A stretch of 64,000 bases of DNA from Candidatus Villigracilis affinis (GTDB lineage Bacteria; Chloroflexota; Anaerolineae; Anaerolineales; Villigracilaceae). The first letter of the stretch is position 1, and every line of letters starts with the position of its first letter. The notes under the pieces were generated by a model. That model searched no databases and was not told the origin of the DNA. It saw nothing but the letters and a program-made list of their open reading frames with translations. Both the position numbers and the translations under genes were made by a program. The stretch is from the NCBI GenBank assembly GCA_016718275.1, contig JADKEA010000015.1, forward strand, positions 1-64,000, in the 5' to 3' direction. Shown here piece by piece: positions 18,607-29,800 of the stretch.

Positions 18607-18858
18607 TTACTTACCTGCCAACCGCGAAAAATCTGCCTCTAATTCATCTGGGGTCTGGGTCTGGATGGCTACCCCTTGTGTTTTGCAAAAATCGGTAAAG
18701 ACATATCGGTCCACACCTGCCAGTTCACATGCCGCGCCCATGGACAATTCCCCTGCGCGGTACATTCCCAGCGCGGCGTACAAGCGAAATTTTCGCGCAA
18801 TACCTTCTTTGGGTTCGGCGGGAAAAGGTTTTTCAGAGAATGAAATTGTGATTTGCAT
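18607..18858 (-). CDS. UPF0175-family antitoxin
   Basis: 83 residues. A central helix-turn-helix-like segment, KFRLYAALGMYRAGELSMGA followed by ACELAGVDRYVFTDF, is typical of UPF0175. It precedes the PIN toxin by two bases, the normal order antitoxin then toxin. A ribosome site AAGGAG lies just upstream of 18858. A second, more divergent pair of the same families is at 62275-63002. Confidence 0.85.
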   Translation of the reverse strand: MQITISFSEKPFPAEPKEGIARKFRLYAALGMYRAGELSMGAACELAGVDRYVFTDFCKTQGVAIQTQTPDELEADFSRLAGK

Positions 18859-18909
18859 TTTAGCTCCTTGCTCTACCTACCCTATGATACCCGAATTTGA
18901 TATGCAAAG

Positions 18910-19222
<313 letters not shown>

Positions 19223-19223
19223 C

Positions 19224-19457
19224 TCAAAACCAACAATTAAAAAACGCCACAAAAAAATTTAAAGGGGGAGTGGGGGGGAGAAATACGACTTTAAATTTGC
19301 TTTCATCCTTATGAAGATACCATTCTTGAGGTATAACAGCTACACACACTCTTCTATTGGTTTCATAAGGATCATCTCCCTTTTTTACATATTCCTTATA
19401 GTACAAATCAGGTATATATTCCTTTTCTGGCAATTCGTCTTTGCATGTAAAATTCAT
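19224..19457 (-). CDS. Short AT-rich ORF, unknown (possible immunity-protein fragment)
   Basis: About 60 believable residues from 19457 (MNFTCKDELPEKEYIPDL) rich in Lys, Glu and Tyr, then a tail that runs into the poly-G block. Base composition is clearly more AT-rich than the flanks. It lies just upstream, on the minus strand, of RHS core remnant 2, where an immunity gene of the preceding module would be expected. No family recognised. Confidence 0.35.
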   Translation of the reverse strand: MNFTCKDELPEKEYIPDLYYKEYVKKGDDPYETNRRVCVAVIPQEWYLHKDESKFKVVFLPPTPPLNFFVAFFNCWF

Positions 19458-19776
19458 TCCCCTTTAAGCACCCACCCGTCTTACTAGATAATCATTAAAA
19501 TGGGCACCATTACAGTCGGTGTCCAAAGAAGACCTTCCATGTGGCATCCTTCTTTACTCAACATAAACATTTCCATTTCAACATGATCATACAAGAGCAA
19601 ATATCTCGAACGGACAAACTCCCTCCTGGCCGGGAACAGTAATTAAAAAACAACAAAACGGCTTTATTCCAATTCTTAATGCGACATTTTCTCACGGTCA
19701 TTTATGTTTTGCATAAAATCATCCCAAACTAAAACCATAGCACAAGTTTCACAACCCAGCCACAAATTAGACATAA

Positions 19777-20313
19777 TTACGGCCACATATAATAAATCCT
19801 ATCGTTCTCTTCTGACCGCTTGAGAATAAAACTACTCCAATTAGCATACTGCCACCAATCCGCGCCGGACTTAGCAGCGGAATCAATAGAAAATTCAGTT
19901 GGCCATGCCCTTGGAGCATCACCGCATATTTCATTTATCTCTGATGAGCATAGCAATCTTGGATTGGCCCATTTCTCCCATTCCTCAACTGAATCACCGT
20001 ACGTTTCAAAAACATTCATAGACCATTCTATTGCGTCTTGTCTATTTAGTGGCATTTTGCAAATTGGAGCCACCGAAACCATCAGGGCCCCCCCCTTTTT
20101 TACCGGGGCAAACAAATTGAAAGATAATAATAGCAAGTAAATCCTCTTCAGAAAAATACAGAGTGACCTATTCCTCTTGCCACTGGCCAACCTTGTATGA
20201 ATTGTGTTTCTAGCCATTAGTATACCTAAAGCCAAAGATTTGTTATTACTGGCAGGATTTATTTTCACAACAAACAGATTCAAAAAGGTAACCCAATTTC
20301 CAGGAGTATCCAT
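19777..20313 (-). CDS. Hypothetical ORF within RHS tip debris
   Basis: 178 residues. The N-terminal half is low in clear structure. The C-terminal 105 residues, from MVSVAPICKMPLNRQDAIEW, look like a genuine acidic and tryptophan-rich domain (EEWEKW, WPTEFSIDSAAKSGADWW). It follows RHS core remnant 1 on the same strand and so may be a toxin tip or an immunity protein, perhaps starting near 20081. 19458-19776 upstream of the next ORF holds nothing I can identify. Confidence 0.4.
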   Translation of the reverse strand: MDTPGNWVTFLNLFVVKINPASNNKSLALGILMARNTIHTRLASGKRNRSLCIFLKRIYLLLLSFNLFAPVKKGGALMVSVAPICKMPLNRQDAIEWSMNVFETYGDSVEEWEKWANPRLLCSSEINEICGDAPRAWPTEFSIDSAAKSGADWWQYANWSSFILKRSEENDRIYYMWP

Positions 20314-20349
20314 CCAAAGTTCTATTACCCGTCGCTCTTGGTTCCCATT

Positions 20350-20658
20350 TAATTAGCTGGAGGACCTACTTAATGGATTGATTATTAGGGTATCTGGAAC
20401 AGCATGACCAGTATCAATCCAGCCACAGTTGCAACTATATATAAATTTACCCGGTCCCCCCCCCCCAGAAATAATTGATGGGATTCGACCTCACATGAGA
20501 ATACCCAGTATTGCCATCTGTTATTGGGTCAACTGAGTAAACCTCCATCCAGCGGACTGTAGTACCGCGCCCGCAGATACGTCAACCCAGTGACATCTGC
20601 CATTTCGCCCGTGAATCCATACGCGGATTGAGCCATTCCGCTGGCTGGAACCGAGTAG
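20350..20658 (-). pseudogene. RHS core remnant 1 with start of a toxin tip
   Basis: The minus strand reads YSVPASGMAQSAYGFTGE, then MADVTGLTYLRARYYSPLDG, the RHS repeat-associated core. A frameshift follows, then VDPITDGNTGYSHVRSNPIN (the DP...NPINY end of the core), a second frameshift in a run of G near 20,460, and a possible tip PGKFIYSCNCGWIDTGHAVP that stops near 20,350. It begins a few bases after the HEAT gene stop at 20664. No RHS main gene is in the window. Confidence 0.75.
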
Positions 20659-20663
20659 TGGAA

Positions 20664-21209
20664 TCATGAGTCATTTTGCCTTTCTTGAATTCTTTTTATA
20701 GACTCTTTGGCAATGGTGCTAGCGCGATATCCATCTCTGTCAAACTCAAAATCATGATCCCGCGCATACTCCAACGCTAAAATGACATTTGGAGTGGCCT
20801 TGCAATATCCAAGCGCGTCAGCTACCTCCACTCTCACCTCAGGGCTTGGATCGTCAAGCAATGTTTTAACAACCAGCCCAATAAGTTCATCATCATCAAG
20901 AAATCTTTTTGTCCTAGTTACAGAGTACATGACCTGCCAACGAATTAGCCAATTAGCTTCCTCAAGCAACGGCAAAATCAAGTTTATATTTTTTTCCGAG
21001 TCCACAAGCATGGCTATTTCTAGTCCAGCCGACTTCTTTTTATCATCTGCACTTGCAAGAAAGTCATGTGCTGTTTTCATGGCAAGAGGTCGTCCAGCCT
21101 GCAACAATAACTGGCGTACATTTTCGGGAATCCCTACCTCTAAAGGTAAATCTTCCAGCAAGCGCAAAATTTCTTTTTCAAGTTCGTTTGATCCAACAGG
21201 AACCGTCAT
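20664..21209 (-). CDS. HEAT-repeat protein, possible orphan immunity protein
   Basis: 181 residues with three to four HEAT-like helical pairs, for example LILPLLEEANWLIRWQVMYS and KTLLDDPSPEVRVEVADALG. The C-terminus resembles a helix pair ending in ESIKRIQERQ. No signal or membrane segment. HEAT proteins serve many scaffolding roles. Its stop directly abuts an RHS core remnant, the position taken by immunity genes in displaced polymorphic-toxin modules, so an immunity role is a reasonable inference but not proven. Confidence 0.75.
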   Translation of the reverse strand: MTVPVGSNELEKEILRLLEDLPLEVGIPENVRQLLLQAGRPLAMKTAHDFLASADDKKKSAGLEIAMLVDSEKNINLILPLLEEANWLIRWQVMYSVTRTKRFLDDDELIGLVVKTLLDDPSPEVRVEVADALGYCKATPNVILALEYARDHDFEFDRDGYRASTIAKESIKRIQERQNDS

Positions 21210-21272
21210 AACACCTCTCCGACATTGTACTCACACCCATTAAATCTCTCACTAAAAGGCTTGAACAAAAAA

Positions 21273-21319
21273 GCCAGCCCAACGCAACCTCCTGTAAAGC
21301 AAGGTTGTTTTGGGCTGGC
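21273..21319 (-). terminator. Terminator of the giant surface-protein gene
   Basis: Outer stem GCCAGCCCA / TGGGCTGGC enclosing an inner stem GCAACCT / AGGTTGT, followed on the minus strand by six T residues. It lies about 70 bases past the stop at 21388. Confidence 0.75.
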
Positions 21320-21387
21320 GGTAGATCAGGTCACTACGAACAAGTGTAGTGTTTGGCGATTTTTTGACGGTAAATTACAAGCTATCA

Positions 21388-24300
21388 TCAACAGTCTTGA
21401 CAGTATGTTGAAGTTGGCGTTACGGTTGGCGTCTTCGTTGGGGTGGCCGTGGGCGTCGGTGTGTATGTCTCCGTTGGGTCAACTGTAGATGTGGATGTAG
21501 GTGTCCGTGTCGGTGAGGCCGTCGGGGTAGATGTGGGGGTGTTGATCGCCGTATTTGTCGCGGTCGCTGTCGTTGTTGGGGTATGGGTCAATGTAGGCGA
21601 AGGCGTATCGAATGGGGTTTGAGTTGAGGTGGGCGTATACATGTTGGTGTCAGCAGACAATACACAATCACCCCAACCAGGATAGTTAAAGGTCAAAGTT
21701 ATCGCATACAAGCCCGTAAAATTTGAATCACTAAAATCCGCGTCCCAAGTGATGCGGTTTCCGTTACCCGGCAAACTTAATTCCGGGGGTATCGAACTTG
21801 TAACCACAGGAGACTCTGAATTCGCCACATTTGCAGGATCGCTATAAGCAACTGCATTCCATAGAGCCCTGTCAAAAAATCTGCCATTTGTAAGAGGCGA
21901 TGGATCCCAGGTCAAAATCGTTTCGACCAGATATGCGGTGGAAGGGTTGTCATTCGTTACACGTGCTTCAAAACTGTCACCGTTAAACCGCGCACGGTCA
22001 ATATAAATATTGGTACACACAGGCGCGGGAGTGAGGGTAGGTGTAAACGTTTGGGTGGGTGTTCGGGTCATGGTAGGCGTTAATGTCTTCGTAGGCGTTC
22101 GTGAAGATGTGGGAGTCCGCGTAGGTGTATACGTTTTTGAAGGAGTCACCGAAGGCGTTCTTGTAGGTGAGGACGTGATCGTACTGGTTTTCGTCGGTGT
22201 AGGCGATTGCGTTATTGTTGCAGTGATAGTTGGCAATGCTGTACTGGTCGGCGGCCAAGGCAGCGGTGGCGGAGTCACAATTTCGGCATCCACAGCAAAC
22301 GACTGAGCCGCGCTCCATGGGCCGAGGGTTTCATACATATTCATGGCACGTACGCGCCAATGATAGGTGCCATTATCCAAAGGCGTAGCCAGGTTTAGAG
22401 TCAGGGCATATACGAACATACTATAAAGCGGGCTGCCAAAATCCTCGCTATCGTTCAACTGAACTTCATAGGCGATCCCGCCAGTTACAGATCCCCAATG
22501 CAACATAGGCAAGCCATCTATGTTGATCGAATTGGCCTCGGGTTCCAATAAGATCGGCGCAACAGGCGGTACATCGACCGTAAAGGTCCAAACCGCGCTC
22601 CAATCGCCAGGGGTTCCCAGAATGTTGACCGCGCGGATGCGCCAGTGGTACGTGCCATTCGCCAGCGCCAGCACCACTTCGCGCATCGACGAGTCTACCG
22701 TGCTGCCATGCACAAGGCTGCTGAAATTCGCATTGTCGTCCACTTGAATTTCGTAGGAGAAACTTCCAGCCACGGCATCCCAACTGAGGGTGGGCAATCC
22801 GTCGGCATTGGTCGAATCCGCTTCAGGGGTCAGCAGGGTCGGCGCGGCGGGCGGAATGTCCACGGTCAACTCGCGCACCACACTCCACTCACTGGCAGAG
22901 CCAACGCCATTGACGCCGCGTACCCGCCAGAAGTACGTACCATCCGTCAACGCGGCAGGCAGGCCACGGGTAGTTTGAGGCGCAGTGTTGTCAAATTCGG
23001 GACTGCTGAAATCTGAGTCATTATCCACTTGAATCTGATATTCATCCGCATTGGCAGCGCTTTGCCAACTGAAGGACGATTCCCCATCCAAGCTGGTAGC
23101 TGCATCCGCCGGAAGGAGCAGAGTCGGCGCCGCGGGGACGAGATCCACGGTCAGGGTCCAAGTGGTGCTCCACGGACCAATGATGCCATATTCGCTGATG
23201 GCCCTCACCCGCCAATAGTATTGACCCGAAGCAAACGGCGTAACAAACGAACGACTGAGCGTATCGGCAACATCATCCACAAGCGGACTGCTGAAATTCG
23301 AGTCGTTATCCACCTGAACGATGTAATTCACGCCATACTGCACACTATTCCATGTAAAGGTCGGTGTGCCGGTGGTATCGACAATGGCAGGCGTGTCGGT
23401 GGCTGGCGCATTCGGCGTGGGGCGGATGATCGTCACTCGCCAAACTGTGCTCCACAAACTCACACCACCGAGAATATCGGTCTGACGTACGCGCCAATAA
23501 TAGACTCCATCGGGGAATTCTGTGGTGAGGATGGATGTATCGGGCGTAGTCGTATCAAACTCAGGGCTGCTAAAGGTGGAATTATTATCCACCTGCACTT
23601 GATACGTGGCTGCATTCGACATCGCATTCCATGTCAGGGTTACGGCAGGGTCACGGCTGAGCGCACCATAAGCAGGGCTGACCAGCGTAGGCGTGGCAGG
23701 AACAAGCGGGAAAATGGTGACTGTACGCGCCGTGCTCCACGGACCCCAGTTGCCAGCCGCATCCTTCGCGCGGACATGCCAAGAGTACACGCCTTGCGCG
23801 ATCGAAGGAGGTGTGTGGCTGGTAGTGGTCAGATCGGCGGATGTGTAAACGGGGCTGGAGAAATCAGCGTCGTTGTCATACTCGAATTGATATTTGGCGG
23901 CGGTAGCAACAGAAGCCCACGAGAAGGCAGGCGTTCCACTGACAGAAGCCGCATTGGCAGGCGAGCTCAGCGTCGGCGCAACAGGTGCAACCGTATCCAC
24001 CGTGAAGGAGCGATATGCGCTCCACGGGCCAGCGGTGCCATTCACATTCACCGCGCGGACGTGCCAGTACCAAAGCCCATCGGGGATGTTCGTGGCGGTG
24101 TAGGTCAACACACCGGGCGCGCCGCTGAAGGTCTGCTGTTTGGTGGCGAAGGTCGAAGCGTTCGAGATTTCAAGCTGATAAGTATCGCCCGCGGTCACCG
24201 AGGCCCAGGTGAAATCTGGGGTCGGGTCATTGGTCACAGCGGCGTTGGCGGGCGCAGTCAGCGCAGGAGCAACAGGAATGGTGGATAACACCGTGACCGT

Positions 24301-25398
24301 ACGTACCGTGCTCCATGCGCTCCAATTGCCAGCCGCATCCTTCGCGCGGACATGCCACGAGTAAGTGCCGAGCGCCATCGCAGGCGGCGTGTGGCTGGTG
24401 GTGGTCAATTCGCCGGAGGTATAAACCGGGCTGGAGAAATCGATATCGTTGTCATACTCGAATTGATATTTTGAGGCCGTTGCAACACTGGTCCACGAGA
24501 AGGCAGCCGTACCGATGACCGAAGCGGCATTGGCAGGCGAGCTAAGTGTGGGCGCAACGGGTGCAGTGGTATCCACGGTGAAGGAACGGTAGGCGCTCCA
24601 TGCACCGGCAACACCATTCACATTCACCGCGCGGACGTGCCAGTACCAAAGCCCATCGGGAATGTTCGTAGCGGTGTAGGTTAACACACCGGGAGCGCCG
24701 CTGAAGGTCTGCTGTTTGGTGGCAAAAGTGGTCGCGTTCGAAATTTCAAGTTGGTAAGTATCACCTGAAACCACCGAAGCCCAAACAAAATCGGGGGTCG
24801 AGTCATTTGTTACAGCAGAGGCGGCAGGGGTAGTCAATGCCGGGGCAACAGGTACCAACGGCTGGATCGTAATCGTACGAGTCAAACTCCACGGACCCCA
24901 ATTGCCAGCTGCATCCTTCGCGCGGACATGCCATGAGTAGGCGCCCAATGCCATTACAGGTGGTGTGTGGCTTGTGGTGGTCAATTCACCAGAAGTGTAA
25001 AGCGGGCTGGAGAAATCGGCATCGTTGTCATATTCGAACTGGTATTTCACCGCAGTGGTGGTGGCTGCCCACGAGAAGGCCGGGGTACCTGTTACGGTGG
25101 CGGCATTTGCGGGCGCGCTCAAGGTCGGCGCGGAAGGTCCATTGGTATCCACGGTGAAGGAGCGGTAGGCGCTCCACGTACCAACCACACCGTTCACATT
25201 CACCGCGCGGACATGCCAGTACCACAAGCCATCCGGGATGGTTGTAGCGGTGTAAGTCAATATGCCGGTCGCACCGGTGAAGGTCTGCTGTTTGGTAGCG
25301 AAGGTGGTTGCGTTCGAAATTTCGAGTTGATAGGTTTCACCCTGAAGGCACAGAAGCCCAGGTGAAGTCGGGAGTCGAATCGTTGGTGACAAAGGCAT
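21388..25398 (-). CDS. Giant secreted protein, C-terminal part (FN3-like repeats, Thr/Pro tail)
   Basis: About 1,310 genuine residues. The first ~19 are out-of-frame; the true frame resumes at GETYQLEISN, joining the ORF that ends at 25337 by a small indel near 25,345. It carries alternating FN3-like modules of about 95 residues (YQLEISN...GLWYWHVRAVNVNG and YQFEYDNDADFSSP...YSWHVRAKDAAG), then five more divergent modules. Three serine/threonine/proline-rich stretches (TPTRTPTSSRTPTKTLTPT type) flank a domain around residues 1130-1260. There is no SLH repeat at the end; the protein stops in YCQDC. The tail is probably extracellular and perhaps glycosylated. Confidence 0.85.
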   Translation of the reverse strand: MPLSPTIRLPTSPGLLCLQGETYQLEISNATTFATKQQTFTGATGILTYTATTIPDGLWYWHVRAVNVNGVVGTWSAYRSFTVDTNGPSAPTLSAPANAATVTGTPAFSWAATTTAVKYQFEYDNDADFSSPLYTSGELTTTSHTPPVMALGAYSWHVRAKDAAGNWGPWSLTRTITIQPLVPVAPALTTPAASAVTNDSTPDFVWASVVSGDTYQLEISNATTFATKQQTFSGAPGVLTYTATNIPDGLWYWHVRAVNVNGVAGAWSAYRSFTVDTTAPVAPTLSSPANAASVIGTAAFSWTSVATASKYQFEYDNDIDFSSPVYTSGELTTTSHTPPAMALGTYSWHVRAKDAAGNWSAWSTVRTVTVLSTIPVAPALTAPANAAVTNDPTPDFTWASVTAGDTYQLEISNASTFATKQQTFSGAPGVLTYTATNIPDGLWYWHVRAVNVNGTAGPWSAYRSFTVDTVAPVAPTLSSPANAASVSGTPAFSWASVATAAKYQFEYDNDADFSSPVYTSADLTTTSHTPPSIAQGVYSWHVRAKDAAGNWGPWSTARTVTIFPLVPATPTLVSPAYGALSRDPAVTLTWNAMSNAATYQVQVDNNSTFSSPEFDTTTPDTSILTTEFPDGVYYWRVRQTDILGGVSLWSTVWRVTIIRPTPNAPATDTPAIVDTTGTPTFTWNSVQYGVNYIVQVDNDSNFSSPLVDDVADTLSRSFVTPFASGQYYWRVRAISEYGIIGPWSTTWTLTVDLVPAAPTLLLPADAATSLDGESSFSWQSAANADEYQIQVDNDSDFSSPEFDNTAPQTTRGLPAALTDGTYFWRVRGVNGVGSASEWSVVRELTVDIPPAAPTLLTPEADSTNADGLPTLSWDAVAGSFSYEIQVDDNANFSSLVHGSTVDSSMREVVLALANGTYHWRIRAVNILGTPGDWSAVWTFTVDVPPVAPILLEPEANSINIDGLPMLHWGSVTGGIAYEVQLNDSEDFGSPLYSMFVYALTLNLATPLDNGTYHWRVRAMNMYETLGPWSAAQSFAVDAEIVTPPPLPWPPTSTALPTITATITQSPTPTKTSTITSSPTRTPSVTPSKTYTPTRTPTSSRTPTKTLTPTMTRTPTQTFTPTLTPAPVCTNIYIDRARFNGDSFEARVTNDNPSTAYLVETILTWDPSPLTNGRFFDRALWNAVAYSDPANVANSESPVVTSSIPPELSLPGNGNRITWDADFSDSNFTGLYAITLTFNYPGWGDCVLSADTNMYTPTSTQTPFDTPSPTLTHTPTTTATATNTAINTPTSTPTASPTRTPTSTSTVDPTETYTPTPTATPTKTPTVTPTSTYCQDC

Positions 25399-26880
25399 TC
25401 GCAGGGGTGGTCAGAGCCGGGGCAACAGGTACCAGCGGCAGGATTGTCACGGTGCGGGCCGTGCTCCACGAACCCCAGTTGCCAGCCGCATCCTTCGCAC
25501 GGACATGCCACGAGTACAGGCCAAGCGCCATTGCGGGCGGCGTGTGGCTGGTAGTGGTCAATTCAGCGGAGGCATAAATCGGGCTGGAGAAATCGGCGTC
25601 GTTATCGTATGCAAGTTGATATTTCGACGCAGTGGCAGCCGCGGCCCAGGAGAAGGCAGGTGTACCGATGACCGCGGCGGCATTCGCAGGCGCGCTCAAC
25701 GCGGGCGCGACAGGTCCGGTCGTATCCACGGTGAAGGAGCGGTAAGCACTCCACGGGCCGGCAACACCGTTCACATTCAAAGCGCGGACATGCCAATACC
25801 AAAGCCCATCGGGGATGGTTGTGGCGGTATAAGTTAACACACCGGAAGCGCCGCTGAAGGTCTGCTGTTTGGTGGCAAAGGTCGTGGCGTTCGAGATTTC
25901 AAGTTGATAGGTATCACCAGAAACCACCGAAGCCCAAACGAAATCAGGAGTCGCATCGGTCGTCACCAGAGCATTTGCAGGCGAGGTAAGAGCTGGGGCC
26001 ACGGGCACCGGCGGCAGGATCGTGACCGTCCGCGCTGTGCTCCATGCACTCCAATTCCCCACGGCATCTCTGGCTCGCACACGCCATGAGTACGTGCCCA
26101 ACACCATTGCGGGCGGCGTGTGATTCAACGTGGTCAGTTCAGCCGAGGTATAGATCGGGCTGGAGAAATCCACATCGTTATCATACTGGAATTCATATTT
26201 CGTCGCTGTGGCAACACTGCCCCATGAGAAGGCAGGCGTGCCGATGACCGAGGCGGCATTGGCCGGGGCACTTAGAGTTGGGGCTGTGACCGGTGCAGTA
26301 GTATCAATGGTGAAGGAACGATATGCGCTCCATGCACCAGCAACTCCATTCACATTCACTGCACGGACATGCCAATACCACAAGCCATCGGGGATGTTTG
26401 TGGCAGTATAGGTCAACACACCGGGAGCACCGCTAAAGGTCTGTTGTTTGGTGGCAAAGGTCGTCGCGTTTGAGATTTCAAGCTGGTAGGTTTCACCCGA
26501 GGCCACCGCGACCCAACTGAAGCTCGGAGTCGAGTCATTGGTGGCAAAGGCGTTTGCGGGCGTACTCAGAGTCGGCGCAATGGGAATCTGCGAGAGGATG
26601 GTCACGACTCGCGACACACTCCACGGACCCCAATTGCCTGCCGCATCCTTCGCGCGGACATGCCATGAGTAAGAACCCAGCGGCATGGCGGGCGGCGTGT
26701 GACTGGTGGCCGTCAATTCGGCCGAAGTGTAGGCAGGGCTGGAGAAATCCGCATCGCTATCGTATTCGAATTGATATTTCGACGCAGTGGCAGCTGCAGT
26801 CCATGAAAAGGCAGGTGTGCCGATCACAGTGGCATCGTTTGCGGGAGCGTTCAAAACAGGCGCAAGCGGGCCAACCGTAT
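23690..26880 (-). repeat. Tandem DNA repeats (~580 bp, five copies) encoding FN3-like pairs
   Basis: The block encoding the QLEISNATTFATKQQTF module plus the KYQFEYDNDADFSSP module recurs about every 580 bases: the TYQLEISN anchor lies near 26,490, 25,910, 25,330, 24,770 and 24,185. Copies are highly similar at DNA level, which implies recent expansion or gene conversion and makes copy number in the assembly uncertain. Confidence 0.85.
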
Positions 26881-29800
26881 CCACGGTGAAGGAGCGTGAA
26901 GTGCTCCATGCGCCGGGGAGATTCAAGTAGTTAATAGCCCTAACCCGCCAATTCCAAACGCCATCGGGCAAGGTCGCGGCTGTGTAAGACAGAACGCCAA
27001 GTCCGCTGGTAAAGGTTTGCTCAGGCGAAGCAAAGGTATTGAGGTTATCGATCTGCACTTCGTAGCGGTCATCGGCCAGAACCATGTTCCAAGTGAGGAG
27101 CGGAGTGTTATCGGCGAGAACCGCTGCACTGGCCGGGCTGGCAAGCGTCGGCGCGGCAGGAAGCGTGGGCGTCAGGGTGAATTTCCATCCTGCGGTCCAT
27201 ACACCCCATCCGCCCGAAGTCCGCACACGCATACGCCAATAGTGGATTCCATAATCGAGCGCGGGGCTGGTGAAGGTGGTGCCGCTCGGCTGGGATTGAT
27301 TCACTTCAGGGGTCGTAAACCATTCGGTTTCATCCACCTGCAGTTGATACTCAAGCGCGCCCGTGATGGCCTTCCACGTAAAGGCAGGCGTGACCGAGGC
27401 AAGATACCCATCGTTAGTCGGGCTGACGAGCAAACTGCTGGTCTTGGCGACTGTGTAAACCTCACCACTGGTGAACGAAGCAACCATCGGATTGAGGCCG
27501 CCATCTACAATTCCAGCGTCATGTTTGACATCAAGGCGGATCGTTCCATTCCCGCTGCCTGTGTTGACCTTAACTGTGTAGTTGCTCCCCGAACCAGTGA
27601 CCGTGGTAATACTCGTCCCCGTCACACCGCTGGTGGTGAGGGTGAAGTCACCTGTATCCACCCCAGTAACAGCTTCCGAAAAGGTGACGCTGTACTCCAC
27701 GCTCGCCGTTGCCGTTGGGTCGGGTGAAACCCGCACGCTTTGCAAGATTGTGGGGGGGGTATCAAGAGGCTTATACCGCACCATAACAAGTTTATTGGAG
27801 TAAATCTCATTATCAACTGTGAGACCAACAGCAAGAGGCTTTCCATCTGGCTGAATTAATAGTTGATATCCGACGTCCTGTTTGCCGAAATCCGTGATCG
27901 TATACCCTTCATTTCCGAAACTTGTATCAAGAACGCCATCACTGTGGAAGCGGTACAGCGTAAAGTTATCATTAGAATTCCCTAACATCAACACCCCGCC
28001 ATCGGATTGAAGGGCAATCCTATTCCACAGAATCGTGCCTGATGTGAAACCAACCAACGATTGCCCGTTTGTTCCAAAGCTATTATCGAGCAAGCCATCA
28101 ATATCAAATCGGGCAATAAGGCAATTAAATCCAGCATTACCTATACTATATTGTGTGCCCGACGCAATAATCTTCCCATCTGATTGAAGAGCAACGGAAG
28201 TACCCAATTCATTTTCGCCAAAATCGGCAACAACTAATCCGTTTGCGCCGAAAGACGTGTCTAGAGAACCGTCATCGTTGTAGCGGGCGAGGATTAAATC
28301 CTTTGAGGAAGAATTCGCCAATCCCCTTTCTCCAACAACAACAATCTTATTGTCAGGCTGTAAAACAGCGTCCGTGCCATATTCAGCGGCGCCAAAATCA
28401 GAGACCACGATGCCATCGGTGTCAAAGGTCGTATCCAATGTGCCATTTTCGTCATAGCGCAGAAGAAACAAATCACTCCCATTGCCGGTTGTTCCAGGGC
28501 GATTTCCAACCACAAGTATTTTCCCATCTTCCTGTACCATTACGGAACTGCCGTATTCGGTACCCGGAAAATCCATGCTAACCAAGCCATTAACACCAAA
28601 AGTGGTATCCAAACCGCCATTACTGGTATAGCGAGACAATACAATACTCGAGATGCTGTTATCCCATAACAAAGCCAGAACAACAATTTTCCCATCTGCC
28701 TGCAAGGCGATATCCTTACTAGTTTCTCCAGCATTAACGGAAACCAATCCATTTATTCCAAAGGAAGGATCCATTGATCCGTCAATATTATATCGAACAA
28801 GAAGGACATTGGAATTCATGTTATTGGTTTCAATCGCGCCGGCCACAAGTATCTTGCCATCAGGCTGCAAAGTGGCGCTATACCCCATTGCATTTTTTCC
28901 AAAATCAGCGATCACCCTCCCATTGTTACCAAAACTGCCATCCAGAAATGCCGCATCTGTAGATTGATCAGCTCTAGCGATCTGGATAACCTTCCCGTTC
29001 GTAAATGGGAGATTGCCAATCGGATTCCCTACTCCATCTGTAATGGTCGCAGTTGCAGGAACGTCCACTCGAATCGTACCATCGCCTGTCCCAGTATTTA
29101 TATAAACAGTATACGAGGAAGACGACCCACTAATACTGGTGATGGTGGCTCCCTGAACTCCTGTCGTCGTCAGGCTAAAGTCATTCAGGTCCACATTTTT
29201 CACTACTTCAGAGAAATTAACAAAAAGATGGATGTTCGAATAATACGTCGGCGAAGGACCATAATAAGTGTTTGTTAAAACTGTTGGTGCGGTTTTATCA
29301 ATTGTATAGGATTGTCCACTTTGGTATGGCAATCCACTAAGTTGCGTCCCTGCCCCATTTACAATCACCGCAGTTGCAGGAATGTTCAGTCGGATCGTGC
29401 CACTACCAGAACCGGTATTTACACTAACATCATACACAGAACCAGTACCTGTAACAGTGGCAATTGAAGAGCCGGTCACTCCAGTAGTGCTCAAAGTAAA
29501 GTCATTTACATCCACACCAGTTACGGACTCGGAGAAATTAACCGTAAAAACCACACTGGAGGCTTTAGTGGGATTTACATCATTTCGTAAAATGGAAGAA
29601 ACGGTTGGCGGTATTGACACCCCAACACCTTGAATATTAAAAGTGTAGGGAGTTGAAAACGAATCATTACTGGAGATGCTGACAGAAGCAGTCCGCACGC
29701 CTGCGGCCAAGGGATCAAAACTTACTACAAAAGTAGTGTTTCCGCCAACCGCAATAGAATCAGCCGGTTCAGTGGTGACCGAGAAATCGGAAGCATTTGT

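Noticed and set aside
23029..24288. 419-residue plus-strand ORF inside the giant gene
   Set aside because: Arg/Gly-rich antisense shadow of FN3-like repeats; the minus frame has clear domains.
23690..26880. CRISPR-like array
   Set aside because: The repeats are ~580 bp, coding and contiguous, with no spacers.
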